Counted from the first letter of the stretch, positions 8,593 to 19,997 are shown. The stretch is DNA of 64,000 nucleotides from an uncultured Clostridia bacterium (GCA_947593925.1 CANQDU010000001.1:255666-319665); one strand, 5' to 3'. Numbers and translations are program-made. Notes: generated by a model from the sequence alone, not told the origin.

Positions 8593-8623
8593 ATGAGCAG
8601 TCCCTTCGGGACTGCTCATTTTT
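8593..8623 (+). terminator. Palindrome with T-run after copy B
   Basis: ATGAGCAGTCCC / GGGACTGCTCAT (8593-8604, 8608-8619) followed by TTTTT. It shares its core with the palindrome at 8431, so it is part of the same duplicated region. Confidence 0.55.
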
Positions 8624-8855
8624 TGGGCTTCGGCGGCTTTGCCGCCTCCGCTTTGCATCGTCCGGGTCTTCCGAACGGTGCTACCGCAGCCGCATGGGTC
8701 TGAAGCGCGGCAGTGTACGAGAATTTGCCGGCGTCGTCCTGTGGAGGAAGGTTTAACGGCACATTCCGGCAAAATCGCACCCCTAATTTCCGTTTTTCAA
8801 ACAACAGCGCAATTATTCGGACAGATCGCTCTTTGTCCCGCGACGTTCCGCCCCC

Positions 8856-8927
8856 TTGCTTTATAACGCATATCGTGATAATCTAACAATATATGGATTA
8901 TTATTACCGAATGCGGTAGATTATCAC
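8856..8927 (+). promoter_or_regulatory. Promoter and inverted-repeat operator candidate of the HTH gene
   Basis: Perfect 11-bp inverted repeat GTGATAATCTA (8875-8885) / TAGATTATCAC (8917-8927) just upstream of the HTH start. A possible promoter TTGCTT (8856-8861), 17 bp, TAATCT (8879-8884) has its -10 inside the left arm. This arrangement suits autorepression by the downstream regulator, which is an inference. Confidence 0.45.
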
Positions 8928-8945
8928 AAAGAGGTGGCATTCCCA

Positions 8946-9230
8946 ATGATTAGGATACTCTTGAGCCGCAAGCTTGGCGAACTTCGTTGGACACAGGCCG
9001 ACCTTGCCCGCAAAACGGGTATTCGGCCCACTACCATCAATGAACTGTATCACGAGATGGCGGAGAGGGTCAACCTCGAACATCTGGACCTTATCTGCGA
9101 GGCGCTGGACTGCGACTTGAGCGAGATACTTGTCCGCACTCCCAATACGATCCCGAAAATCGTAAACGGTCGAGCCGGGAACAAGTTGAGCTCCGCCGGA
9201 GACAGCGATGAAAAAGGGGCAGGAAATTGA
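8946..9230 (+). CDS. Cro/CI-type (XRE) helix-turn-helix regulator
   Basis: 94-aa DNA-binding protein, start ATG at 8946 behind AGAGGTGG. The HTH spans about residues 12-60: WTQADLARKTGIRPTTINEL is helix 2, turn and helix 3, followed by the LICEALDCDLSEILV helix typical of small XRE repressors. The remaining 30 residues are polar. Its upstream region has a perfect 11-bp inverted repeat, suggesting autoregulation. The next gene, 200 bases downstream on the same strand, encodes a large surface protein, so control of that gene is possible but unproven. Confidence 0.85.
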   Translation: MIRILLSRKLGELRWTQADLARKTGIRPTTINELYHEMAERVNLEHLDLICEALDCDLSEILVRTPNTIPKIVNGRAGNKLSSAGDSDEKGAGN

Positions 9231-9430
9231 CCTGCTCCTCTTTTCCTGCCCCTCAAACGAATACGGGGACGCACGCCCGAAGCGCGTGCCCGCGTCCGCC
9301 GAAACGCATATCTCTATATCGGAGGTGAGACCGTGCGCCCGTCCCCATCGGGCGCGGCCCGGAAACGGGCATCCGCCGCACAGCGGCCGCAACTCTACAC
9401 CAAAAATAATCTAAAGAGGTGCTAAGTAAG

Positions 9431-12400
9431 ATGAAAAAACGTATCCTCTCCCTCCTGCTCGCGCTGGTTATGACCGCGTCGATGCTGCCGGTATTTTCCG
9501 TCGCCGCCGTAGACGCTTACAGCGCGTCCCCCACCACGTCCGACTATTTCTACAATCAGCTCAATGACCGCGCCAAGGCCATATACAACGAGCTGCTCCA
9601 CAAGTTCTCCGACCCCGCTACAAAGGCCGATTACTATGACGGCACTAAGCCCATCGACCTTATCGGTGTCAAGTACGGCAGCGATACCGCAAAGGCCGAC
9701 GACCATATCATTACCACTCAGGATATAGAAGACTACCAAAAAGGCAACAAGGACATCTTCAACGACTTCTGCGCCGCGAAGGACGCCCTTGACCTCGACC
9801 ACTCCGAGCTGTGGTACATAGACTCCGGGTACCTCACCTTCCGCGTGACGCACGGCTCCGTGGAGGCAGAGTACGGAGAGGGTTATCACGTTCTCATCGG
9901 TCCCGGCAGAGGCGAGACCTATCTGCTCGGCGGACTTACCGCCGACGAGGTCGAGCTCAACGGCGAGACCATCAAGACCATGGACGAGAAGATAAACGCC
10001 ACCATCAACAGTATGGTAAATAAGGCCGTTTCCGAGCTGAACGCCGCAAATTCCGCAGGCACATACAGCGAGCCGGACAAGCTGGCGTTCCTTGCGACGA
10101 ACATACACGACCAGATAACAAAGGGCATCCACTACCGCTACGAGATAGAGTGCAATTCTCCCGAGGACGCTAAGTTCATCCGCACCATCTACGGCATGCA
10201 GACCCACGAGGGCGTCTGCGAGGCTTACGCCCGCACGCTCCAGGTCTGCCTGACAAGGCTCGGCATACAGTGCGTGCTCATCCACGGCGTACAGACCAAG
10301 GGCACGCCCGAGGATCACATGTGGAACGCCGTGAACATCCCCAACACGGACGAGCAGAAGACCCCGCGCTGGTACGTCATCGACGCCACGTGGGACGACC
10401 CGCTCACCGCCAAATGGGACGGCACCCGCGACCTCACGTTCAAGGGCGGCGATGACGGCAAGGAGACAAACACCTACCTGCTCGTCGGTCAGTCGCTCGT
10501 GGGCGAGCACTGGCGTCCCTCCGGCTATGTCTCCACCGGCAACTTTGAGTTCAAATATCCCACTATCGAGACTGCGGCCTTCTCCGGCGCCACCGTACTC
10601 GGCGACGACAACGGCTTGAAGGTCGATTATTCCACCGGCTCCTCCGTGGACGGAGCACCCGCCGGCGTGTTCTCCGTCACCTATCAGGGCATGGACGCCA
10701 AGACCGCCCGCGACAAGGGTCTCTACTTCATGGTGAAGATGTACGACTACCATCCGGACGGCACTGCCGACGTGATGAAGGAGTGGTACTATGCCGACGC
10801 TACCTTTGTTCTTTCCGAGGGCAATCCGTATTTCGGAGACTATGACGGCGCGCTCCGCATCTACACCCCGACCTGCGAATACGTCGAGATAGCCGTCACC
10901 ACCCGCGAGCCCGACCAGCGGGATACGTGGGAAAATCCCGCCTCATCCAGCTATCTCTCCCTCTCCAACGGCGAAGCCGGATACTTCCACGGCGACGAGA
11001 GCGAGATAATCGCCCAGTCCGGTATGCTCTACAACGTCAACTCCAAGTACGAGGCTCCGCCCTACGTGCTCACTCAGTTCCCCGCCCCCAACGGCAACTG
11101 CACGGCGGGCTACGATTACCGCTTCAAGGTCACTTACGACGACGACCTCTATTACAGGCCGTCCGCAAACAGCGAGAGCGGCATTTCCGCTATCGCCGAC
11201 ATTTCCGACATACCCGTCCGCGTCCGCTACACCACGATACAGCAGGATCTCCACGACCCCGACAAGGACAAGTACGTCCGCATAGCGGGCGAGCTGCCCT
11301 TCGACGTGAACAGGGACGGTTACGTGGATATGCCCGGCGTTGACGGTACCACCAACGACTACGTCGACTTCAAGTGGATATATTCCTACGAGCCGGCTAA
11401 ATGCCCCAACAACCCCAATCACGAGTCAAACCACACGTGTGACGTGACAAAAGGCTGCCCCATCAAGGGCGTCGAGTTCAACTTCCGCGCCTCCGACCAG
11501 TGGATAGACGACATCACGGAGTACAACTTCGCCATTGACGGCGTCGTGGGTTCGCGCTCCTCCAAGGCGCCGAACAACTTCTCGGTCATCTCCTGCATCC
11601 CCGGCCTCTGCCCCGCCTGCTACCGCAGCCAGGGCATCGACTGGAACCTCTGGGGTCAGCCCACGCTTTTGGACGCTCCCGAGAACCTCGACCTGGAATC
11701 CCTCGCAAGCGCCGAGGACAATTCCGAGGCGGCTCAAAAAGCTCTTGACAAGTTCAACGAGGAGATTCACCGTGACGAGATAAACGGCCGCCTCATGCTC
11801 GTCGTTGAGGACAAGAGCAAGGGCGCAGGCAACCGCGAGGACTACGAGAGGATCAACGACGCTCTCAGCAAGGATCAGGCCTATCAGAATCAGGTCGCCG
11901 GCGGCGGCGAGGTGCTCTCCTCCGTCTTTGAGATAAACTTCAACCGCGTCTGCCCGATGGTGAAGCTCAAGCCCAACAAGGGACAGTCGCTCCGCGTTCA
12001 GGTCGGCTACCCCGCCGGCGTCACCTATGAGACGCTTGCAGATTACGACCTGAAAGCGTACCACTTCGTCCGCTGCTCCAACGATGGGGAAAGTTATTAC
12101 TGTCAGGAAGTCAAGGACGCGCTTGCATCGGCTTCCGACAAGGATAAGGCCGATATTCTCAAAAACCACAAATGGGGCGAGCATATCATCAAAACCGAGC
12201 AGATAACCATCGTCCCCACCCCCTACGGCATGGTGATAATGTGCGACGCGTTCTCTCCGTTTGAGATAGTCGCGGTGAAGAAGAGCGACACTGCCGCCAT
12301 CGCAGCCGCGGCCGAGACCGGCAGCACCCTCGTCGTCGTCTCCGACGGCAACGGTCATGTCGAGGTCGACGGCAAAGAGGCCGTCGGAACCGCCGGAAAC

Positions 12401-14026
12401 GTTAAGTTTGCAAACGAACAGGACGAAAAGACCTTCACCGTCGTCCCCGACAAGGGCTACGAGGTCGACTCGGTTATCCTCGGTGGAAGCTCGACTCCTA
12501 TCAACGTCAGCCCGGACGGCAAGTTCACTGTCTCCGGCATAAATCACAACGAAGTCCTGAGCGTCACCTTTGTCCCCCAGACCGTAACCGCGGCGGAGCA
12601 GGAGTTCGGCTATGGCGACGCGGTCGAGGTCAAGGCTTGCCCGCACACCACTCTTAAAGAGGACACGAGCGACCCCACACCGAACGCCGACGCAACATGC
12701 ACGACCCCCGGATACAAAAAGGCGCAGGTTTGCGCGGCCTGCGGTCAGACCGTCGTTCCCGCGACCGTGATCCCCGCCACCGGGCATACTTTAAATGTGC
12801 AGTCGGAAGTCGTTACGCGCGTCACATCCTGCACCGAGGGCGTCCATTTGGACGCAGTTACCTGCGCAAAGTGCAATGAGACAATTTACGAAGCCACGGA
12901 CATTCCTCCGCTCGGTCACGACTACGAGGACGGCGTCTGCACCCACTGCGGCGCAAAAGAGCCCTCTACCACTCCGTCCACGCCGTCCGGTCCGTCCGGC
13001 TCGGCGGGTTCGGCGGGTTCAAGCGGCTCGTTTGTCGGAAGCACGACCGAGACCGTCACCGGCGCGGACGGAAACAAGACCACGACCGTCACCGCCTCCG
13101 ACGGGAGCAAGACCACGACCACCACTACCGCGGACGGCGTAGTCGGCACAACCAAGACCGACGCCGACGGAAACGTCACCTCCGTTGAAGTCATAATGCC
13201 CTACGGCTCCGAGACCGGCGAGGCCGTCGTCGCGCCCGTCAAGGTCAAGGCGTTCGCCTCCGCCGAGGACGCTCCCGAGATCGGCATCACCGTCAGAGAG
13301 GGTTCGGCGCGCGTGGAGATCCCCGTTGAGGACGTGAACCACGGCACCGTCGCCGTCATCGTTGACGAGGACGGGAACGAGACCGTCATCCGCGACTGCG
13401 CCGTGGATAAGAACGGCGTCATCATCAACGTAGACGGCAGCGTCACGGTAAAGATAGTCGACAGGAGCGTCGACTTCGCCGATGTTCAGACTACCGGCCA
13501 TTGGGCGTCCGACGCGGTCGAGTTTGTCGCGGCGCGCAACCTCTTCAACGGCACCGGCGACGGCGTGTTCTCCCCCAATACCGCGATGCAGCGCGGAATG
13601 CTCGTCACCGTTCTCCACCGTCTCGCATACGAGCCCGAAGCGGACAGCACGCAAATTACCTTCGGCGACATTCAGAGCAGCGATTACTTCGCCGAGGCTT
13701 CGGCATGGGCGAACGCCAACCACATCGTCGAGGGCTACAACGGTTCCTTCCGCCCGCGCGACGGTGTGAGCCGTGAGGATCTTGTTACCATCCTTTACCG
13801 CTACGCGAAGTTCAAGGGCTACGCGACCGAGACGGACGGCAACGCCCTCACGTCCTTCACGGATGTTCAGAACATCAGGAGCTACGCCGTCGATGCTATG
13901 AACTGGGCGGTGAGCGTCGGCCTCGTGAACGGCGTCTCCGCAGACAGGCTCGCGCCGCAGTCCGGCGCAAAGCGCGCGGAGGTCGCAACCATCATAGAGC
14001 GCTTCTGCGAAAACGTCGTGAGGTAA
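9431..14026 (+). CDS. Secreted transglutaminase-like protein with SLH domains
   Basis: 1531 aa. The start is the ATG at 9431, nine bases after AAAGAGGTG; a GTG at 9419 lies inside that ribosome site. Residues 1-25 are a signal peptide. Around residues 190-330 is a transglutaminase-like core with Cys in HEGVCEAYA, His in DHMWNAV and Asp in VIDATWDDP. About residues 950-1040 form an InlB-type repeat-like segment (KGYEVDSVILGG). Two Cys-pair modules with CAACGQTVVPATVIPATGH follow, then a Ser/Thr-rich linker. Residues about 1345-1531 hold three S-layer homology units (FADVQTTGHW, FGDIQSSDYF, FTDVQNIRSY), so it is held to the cell wall. It may process or cross-link wall or host proteins. Confidence 0.85.
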   Translation: MKKRILSLLLALVMTASMLPVFSVAAVDAYSASPTTSDYFYNQLNDRAKAIYNELLHKFSDPATKADYYDGTKPIDLIGVKYGSDTAKADDHIITTQDIEDYQKGNKDIFNDFCAAKDALDLDHSELWYIDSGYLTFRVTHGSVEAEYGEGYHVLIGPGRGETYLLGGLTADEVELNGETIKTMDEKINATINSMVNKAVSELNAANSAGTYSEPDKLAFLATNIHDQITKGIHYRYEIECNSPEDAKFIRTIYGMQTHEGVCEAYARTLQVCLTRLGIQCVLIHGVQTKGTPEDHMWNAVNIPNTDEQKTPRWYVIDATWDDPLTAKWDGTRDLTFKGGDDGKETNTYLLVGQSLVGEHWRPSGYVSTGNFEFKYPTIETAAFSGATVLGDDNGLKVDYSTGSSVDGAPAGVFSVTYQGMDAKTARDKGLYFMVKMYDYHPDGTADVMKEWYYADATFVLSEGNPYFGDYDGALRIYTPTCEYVEIAVTTREPDQRDTWENPASSSYLSLSNGEAGYFHGDESEIIAQSGMLYNVNSKYEAPPYVLTQFPAPNGNCTAGYDYRFKVTYDDDLYYRPSANSESGISAIADISDIPVRVRYTTIQQDLHDPDKDKYVRIAGELPFDVNRDGYVDMPGVDGTTNDYVDFKWIYSYEPAKCPNNPNHESNHTCDVTKGCPIKGVEFNFRASDQWIDDITEYNFAIDGVVGSRSSKAPNNFSVISCIPGLCPACYRSQGIDWNLWGQPTLLDAPENLDLESLASAEDNSEAAQKALDKFNEEIHRDEINGRLMLVVEDKSKGAGNREDYERINDALSKDQAYQNQVAGGGEVLSSVFEINFNRVCPMVKLKPNKGQSLRVQVGYPAGVTYETLADYDLKAYHFVRCSNDGESYYCQEVKDALASASDKDKADILKNHKWGEHIIKTEQITIVPTPYGMVIMCDAFSPFEIVAVKKSDTAAIAAAAETGSTLVVVSDGNGHVEVDGKEAVGTAGNVKFANEQDEKTFTVVPDKGYEVDSVILGGSSTPINVSPDGKFTVSGINHNEVLSVTFVPQTVTAAEQEFGYGDAVEVKACPHTTLKEDTSDPTPNADATCTTPGYKKAQVCAACGQTVVPATVIPATGHTLNVQSEVVTRVTSCTEGVHLDAVTCAKCNETIYEATDIPPLGHDYEDGVCTHCGAKEPSTTPSTPSGPSGSAGSAGSSGSFVGSTTETVTGADGNKTTTVTASDGSKTTTTTTADGVVGTTKTDADGNVTSVEVIMPYGSETGEAVVAPVKVKAFASAEDAPEIGITVREGSARVEIPVEDVNHGTVAVIVDEDGNETVIRDCAVDKNGVIINVDGSVTVKIVDRSVDFADVQTTGHWASDAVEFVAARNLFNGTGDGVFSPNTAMQRGMLVTVLHRLAYEPEADSTQITFGDIQSSDYFAEASAWANANHIVEGYNGSFRPRDGVSREDLVTILYRYAKFKGYATETDGNALTSFTDVQNIRSYAVDAMNWAVSVGLVNGVSADRLAPQSGAKRAEVATIIERFCENVVR

Positions 14027-14044
14027 TCGCATATCAAGCATAAG

Positions 14045-14076
14045 AAACGGAGGAGGGATTTTCCCTCCTCCGTTTT
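14045..14076 (+). terminator. Terminator of the SLH protein gene
   Basis: 14-bp perfect arms AAACGGAGGAGGGA / TCCCTCCTCCGTTT with a TTT loop and a trailing T, 18 bases after the stop codon. Confidence 0.85.
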
Positions 14077-14109
14077 CTTCGCGGAAAGTCCCGCGGCTTT
14101 CCGGGCGAA

Positions 14110-14145
14110 AAAATATCCGGCATCCCTTCGGATGCCGGATATTTT
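14110..14145 (-). terminator. Terminator of groES-groEL
   Basis: 16-bp arms AAAATATCCGGCATCC / GGATGCCGGATATTTT with a 4-base loop, located 28 bases after the groEL stop. It can work in both directions and separates two convergent units. Confidence 0.8.
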
Positions 14146-14173
14146 CAACTCCGTATTTGCCTTGCGGCGGAGA

Positions 14174-15829
<1,656 letters not shown>

Positions 15830-15867
15830 TTAATTCGCAAAAAGTCCTTCGGACTTCCGAAAGACGG

Positions 15868-16179
<312 letters not shown>

Positions 16180-16191
16180 TTATTTTTGTTT

Positions 16192-16255
16192 TTAGCACTC
16201 TATGCCCTCGAGTGCTAACATTATAAATTATATCCTGCTTTACTTCCGTTTTCAA
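16192..16255 (-). promoter_or_regulatory. CIRCE operator and SigA promoter of groES-groEL
   Basis: Perfect CIRCE: TTAGCACTC (16192-16200), nine bases, GAGTGCTAA (16210-16218), the HrcA repressor site. Leftward promoter just upstream: -35 TTGAAA (16255-16250), 17 bp, -10 TATAAT (16232-16227). Confidence 0.95.
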
Positions 16256-16330
16256 CGCCGGTTTCCGGCGGTTTCCCGCCGCAATTTTCCCAAATTTCCG
16301 AATGCTTCCGTTTTTCTCCCGATTTGTAGT

Positions 16331-17284
16331 TTATGCTCGCGATTGCTCAAAAATGCTCGCGTTTCTTTCCTGCTTCAACTTATCCATCTCCGCCCACGCT
16401 CCTGCGGGCGCGAAGAACCTCTGCCGCACGTCCGAGAGGCGCACCGTCCCCGCCTCGGCGGGTATCATCTCGCCGTCCGCATTTATCACGCCGCGCCTTC
16501 CGCAGAAGTCGAACCGCACCTCCCGCGCCGCACGGCGCAGTGCGATGTCTCCGAGCTCCGCGTACCGTCCCGCCTTGTACTTAGCGAGCAGAACCGGCAC
16601 CCGGACGCGGCTCACACGCCCGACGAGCAGTACGTCGAGGATGCCGTCGGTGGGATTGGCGTCCGCCATCGGCATATAGCCTCCGCCGTAGTAGCGGCCG
16701 TTCGCGACGCATATCAGGGCGTAGGTTCCGTCGAGCGTCTCTCCGTCCACCGTCACCTTATACTCGTTGCACAGCCCCTTGAAGAGGTTGTAGATGGCGG
16801 ATATTGTGAACGCCCCGAAGCTCGTCACGAGCGGCAGCTTCGAGAACTTGTGGACGTCCCGCGCGACCCGCGCGTCAAAGCCGACCGAGCATATATCAAT
16901 GGCGTACCTCCCGCCGGTCTCCATTAGGTCGAGGGTGCGCTCCTCGCCGTCCGCGAGCGCCGCGATGTCGCGGAAGTCGGCGGAGCCGAAGATCTTCACG
17001 AAGTCGTTGCCGGTGCCGCAGGGCAGGACGGTGAGGGCGGCGTTCGGATGACCCGCGACGCCGTTCAGTACCTCGGCGAGCGTTCCGTCCCCTCCGCAGG
17101 CGTAGACGCGGAGCTCGCCGGGCTTCTCCGCCTCGCGGCGGGCGGCGGCCTCGCCGTCCCCCGGCGCGCTCGTGACGCAGACGGTATATTCCCGCCCCGC
17201 CATCGCCGCGTCTATGCGGCGGCGCAAGCCGTCCGGGTCGGGCTTCTTGCCCGCCTTCGGGTTGATTATAAACAGGTGACGCAT
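16331..17284 (-). CDS. Diacylglycerol/lipid kinase family protein
   Basis: 317 aa from the ATG at 17284, which follows GAGAGGTGG; an in-frame GTG at 17293 is too close to that site. The N-terminal signature is FIINPKAGKK, then ACGGDGTLAEVLNGV (nucleotide-binding GGDGT) and PCGTGNDFVK. The C-terminal beta-domain includes FDARVARDVHKFSK and INADGEMIPAE. DgkB/YegS/BmrU-type enzymes phosphorylate diacylglycerol or related lipids at the inner membrane face. It lies 29 bases after the rRNA methyltransferase gene on the same strand and is probably co-transcribed with it. Confidence 0.9.
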   Translation of the reverse strand: MRHLFIINPKAGKKPDPDGLRRRIDAAMAGREYTVCVTSAPGDGEAAARREAEKPGELRVYACGGDGTLAEVLNGVAGHPNAALTVLPCGTGNDFVKIFGSADFRDIAALADGEERTLDLMETGGRYAIDICSVGFDARVARDVHKFSKLPLVTSFGAFTISAIYNLFKGLCNEYKVTVDGETLDGTYALICVANGRYYGGGYMPMADANPTDGILDVLLVGRVSRVRVPVLLAKYKAGRYAELGDIALRRAAREVRFDFCGRRGVINADGEMIPAEAGTVRLSDVRQRFFAPAGAWAEMDKLKQERNASIFEQSRA

Positions 17285-17312
17285 ATCTTCCACCTCTCCC
17301 GCATACCGCGTT

Positions 17313-18431
17313 CTACTTCCCGCAGAAGTACATAGAAAATGTACACTTCAGCATACCGTTGTAGACTCTCCTGCGCTTTGTCGCGCGGCGGCCCATCCAC
17401 TGCTCGAGCTCGGGGTCGGCGGAAAGGATGCCCAAGTCGCACCGCTCCGCGGACGCCATTCTCGCGCCGAACGACTTCATCAGCTCCGCCGCGCCGAAGC
17501 CGTCCCCGAGGCGGACGCCGTAGGGCGGGTTCAGCAGGACGCACGCGCGTCCCTCCGGAGGGACGAACTCCCGCGCGTCCGCGCGGCGGAACCGCACCGT
17601 GCCCGCGACCCCGGCGCGGCGCGCGTTCTCCCGCGCGACCTCTATCGCCTCCGGGTCGATGTCGCTCCCCTCGATGTCGTATTCCTTATCGTACTCGCGC
17701 GAGCGCGCCGCGTCCTTTGCCGCGCGGACGAGCTCCGCGCCGCCCGCCCAGTCCTCGATCGCGAAGCGGCGCAGGAGTCCCGGCGCGCGGTTCATTGCTA
17801 TCAGCGCCGCCTCTATCGGTATCGTCCCGGAGCCGCACATCGGGTCGCGGAACGTGTCTCTGCCGCGATAGCGCATGAGAAGAACCATCCCGGCGGCAAG
17901 CGTCTCGCGAAGCGGAGCATCCATCGCGTGCGGACGGTAGCCGCGCTTGTGGAGCGGCTCGCCCGTGAGATCGACGTGCAGGAGCACGCTGTCGCGGAGC
18001 ACCGTGAAGCGTATCTGACGGACGCCGCCGCTCTCGTCGAGGCGTTCCGCGTGATATACGCTCCCGAGGCGCACCGCTATTGCCTTGCGGATTATCGACA
18101 CGCAGTCGTTCGCACTCATCAGCCGCGAATCGACGCAGTGTCCGCGCACCGGGAAGGCGCACCCGCGCGGTATGTATCTCTCCCACTCGACCGCGCGCGT
18201 CCCCTCGAACAGCTCGTCAAACGTCCTCGCCTCGAACCGCGCGGCGAGTATCTGCACCCTCTCCGCCGCGCGGAGGTTCACGAGCGTCGTCGCGGCGTCC
18301 TCAAGCGTCCCGCGAAAAAGCACGCGACCCTCCTCGCCCGCGACGTCCTCCATGCCGAGATGCTTCAGCTCGTCGCGCACGACGCCCTCGAGCCCGAATA
18401 TCGTCGGCGCGCAGAATGTGTGTTTCTCCAT
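17313..18431 (-). CDS. THUMP-domain RNA methyltransferase (RlmL N-domain/YpsC-like)
   Basis: 372 aa, SAM-dependent. A THUMP RNA-binding domain occupies about residues 45-155. The UPF0020 methyltransferase part includes HKRGYRPHAMDAPLRETLAAGM, the SAM loop DPMCGSGTIPIEAAL and the catalytic LLNPPYGVRL. Members of this group make N2-methylguanosine in 23S rRNA (RlmL first domain) or tRNA. It has its own leftward promoter, divergent from the uracil-DNA glycosylase promoter. The family is clear; the exact target base is inferred. Confidence 0.85.
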   Translation of the reverse strand: MEKHTFCAPTIFGLEGVVRDELKHLGMEDVAGEEGRVLFRGTLEDAATTLVNLRAAERVQILAARFEARTFDELFEGTRAVEWERYIPRGCAFPVRGHCVDSRLMSANDCVSIIRKAIAVRLGSVYHAERLDESGGVRQIRFTVLRDSVLLHVDLTGEPLHKRGYRPHAMDAPLRETLAAGMVLLMRYRGRDTFRDPMCGSGTIPIEAALIAMNRAPGLLRRFAIEDWAGGAELVRAAKDAARSREYDKEYDIEGSDIDPEAIEVARENARRAGVAGTVRFRRADAREFVPPEGRACVLLNPPYGVRLGDGFGAAELMKSFGARMASAERCDLGILSADPELEQWMGRRATKRRRVYNGMLKCTFSMYFCGK

Positions 18432-18463
18432 CGTTCCCTCCGAAATGCCGTACTGTTAAAATA

Positions 18464-18493
18464 AGTATATCATTTGCGCGCGGTGCGCGTCAA
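18464..18493 (-). promoter_or_regulatory. Promoter of the RNA methyltransferase operon
   Basis: Leftward TTGACG (18493-18488), 18-bp spacer, TATACT (18469-18464). It is almost back-to-back with the rightward promoter at 18499. Confidence 0.65.
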
Positions 18494-18498
18494 GAAAC

Positions 18499-18527
18499 TT
18501 GTCCCCGCACCGGAAATATGCTATAAT
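18499..18527 (+). promoter_or_regulatory. Promoter of the uracil-DNA glycosylase gene
   Basis: TTGTCC (18499-18504), 17-bp spacer, TATAAT (18522-18527), 33 bases before the start codon. Confidence 0.7.
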
Positions 18528-18559
18528 CATATTACGACTTCTACGATTGGAGATGCCTT

Positions 18560-19132
18560 ATGCAGACTTGGGAAATGCTGAAGGAAGAATGTCTCGCCTG
18601 CCGCGAGTGCGGGCTTGCCGAGGGGCGCACGCACGTCGTCTTCGGAGACGGGGACGAGCGCGCCGAAGTCATGTTCATCGGCGAAGGCCCCGGCGCGGAC
18701 GAGGACGCGCAGGGTCTCCCGTTCGTCGGACGGTCGGGGCAGCTCCTAAACGACCTCCTCGCCATGATAGGTCTCGGGCGCGAAAAGGTGTATATTGCAA
18801 ACATCGTGAAGTGCCGCCCGCCGCAGAATCGCGACCCTCTCGGCAACGAGCAGGACATCTGCATCAAGTGGCTGCGCCGCCAGACGGCGCTGTTAAAGCC
18901 GAAAATTCTCGTCTGCCTCGGGCGCATCGCCGCCATGCGGATAATCCGCCCGGACTTCAAGATCTCGCAGGAGCACGGACAGTGGTTCGAGCGGAGCGGG
19001 TACTACATGATGGCGGCGTTCCATCCCGCGGCGGTGCTCCGCGACCCGCGCCGCCGTCCGGATGCATTCGAGGACTTCGAGTCGCTCCGAAAGAAGATCC
19101 TCGAGGTCTGCGAGCGCACCGAGCTCGAGTAA
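18560..19132 (+). CDS. Uracil-DNA glycosylase, family 4/5-type with [4Fe-4S] cysteines
   Basis: 190 aa. Cysteines at 11, 14 and 17 (CLACREC), then one in [13 protein letters not shown] and one in EQDICIKWL, fit the [4Fe-4S] pattern of type-4 enzymes. Motif A is [21 protein letters not shown] and the later HPAAVLRDP carries the His motif. The enzyme removes uracil from DNA at the start of base-excision repair. It is a single-gene unit with its own promoter, ending at bidirectional hairpins before the convergent esterase. Confidence 0.92.
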   Translation: MQTWEMLKEECLACRECGLAEGRTHVVFGDGDERAEVMFIGEGPGADEDAQGLPFVGRSGQLLNDLLAMIGLGREKVYIANIVKCRPPQNRDPLGNEQDICIKWLRRQTALLKPKILVCLGRIAAMRIIRPDFKISQEHGQWFERSGYYMMAAFHPAAVLRDPRRRPDAFEDFESLRKKILEVCERTELE

Positions 19133-19194
19133 AAAAGCCCGTCGGCGCGGGACGTGTTTGCTCCGCGCCGGGTCTTTCGGCATACGAGAAATAA

Positions 19195-19218
19195 ATGGCG
19201 GTGCAGTCGCACCGCCAT
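19195..19218. terminator. Bidirectional terminator between glycosylase and esterase genes
   Basis: 10-bp arms ATGGCGGTGC / GCACCGCCAT (19195-19204, 19209-19218) with TTGTTTT on the right and an A/T-rich left side, between convergent genes. Confidence 0.65.
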
Positions 19219-19232
19219 TGTTTTGTCCGCTT

Positions 19233-19997
19233 CTACCGTCCGAGCTGTTCCTCCCAGAACTTAACGGCGTCCTCGAACCATCCGTCGCACGCGAGGCCGC
19301 GCCCGAGCCCCGTCCCGTGACCGACGCCCGGGTATGTGTTGAACCTGTACGGCACGCCGTTCCGCTCGAGCTCCGCCGCGAGCCATTCGCTGTTACAGGG
19401 CGGCACGACGTCGTCCGCAAGTCCGCACCACACGAACGTCGGCGGGTAGTCCGGCGTGATGTGCCGCTCGACGCTCGCAAACTCTATAGCTTCCTCCGAA
19501 GCGTCCGCGCCGAGAAGGTTTATGCGGCTGCCCTCGTGCGTCATCTCGCCCATAGTTATCACCGGGTAGACGAGCACGAGCGTCCCCGGCCTCGGGAGGC
19601 CGTACTTCACGCAGCCCATGTTGTCGGTCGCAAAGCTCGCCGCGAGGTGTCCTCCGGCGGACGAGCCCCAGAGCGACCAGCCCTCGCGCTCCACGCCGAG
19701 CTCGTCCGCGCGGGAGAGGATTTCCCTCAGCGCCCGCGCGACGTCCTCCTGCGGCGCGGGATAGCGCGTCCTTATCCTGTAATACAGCACGAACGCGGAA
19801 TATCCGAGCCTGTTCAACTCTGCGGCAAAGGGGTGACCTTCCACGAAGTTTGCGACTATCTCATACCCTCCGCCGGGGATTATCAGCGCGAACGGGTGCT
19901 TCTTCCCGTCGCGTATGACATACTCCCGCAGCTCGTATACATTCTCGCGCGTGACGTCCGCCTCGGCCATGCGCCGCATCTCTTCCGGCATATCCAT
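19233..19997 (-). CDS. Alpha/beta-hydrolase (BD-FAE/Aes-type esterase)
   Basis: 254 aa from the ATG at 19997, eight bases after GGAGG; upstream in-frame ATGs overlap ispF. The oxyanion motif is IIPGGGYEIVA (in place of HGGG), the nucleophile elbow GSSAGGHLAAS, the acid in CGLADDVVPP, and the His in YPGVGHGTGLG. No signal peptide, so it is cytoplasmic. The family deacylates small esters such as acetylated sugars. It is the third gene after ispD and ispF on the same strand and is likely read from their promoter, though a functional link is not apparent. Confidence 0.85.
   Translation of the reverse strand: MDMPEEMRRMAEADVTRENVYELREYVIRDGKKHPFALIIPGGGYEIVANFVEGHPFAAELNRLGYSAFVLYYRIRTRYPAPQEDVARALREILSRADELGVEREGWSLWGSSAGGHLAASFATDNMGCVKYGLPRPGTLVLVYPVITMGEMTHEGSRINLLGADASEEAIEFASVERHITPDYPPTFVWCGLADDVVPPCNSEWLAAELERNGVPYRFNTYPGVGHGTGLGRGLACDGWFEDAVKFWEEQLGR

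Noticed and set aside
9208..9414. 68-aa frame between the HTH gene and the surface-protein gene
   Set aside because: No ribosome site and no recognisable pattern; it overlaps the HTH gene end.
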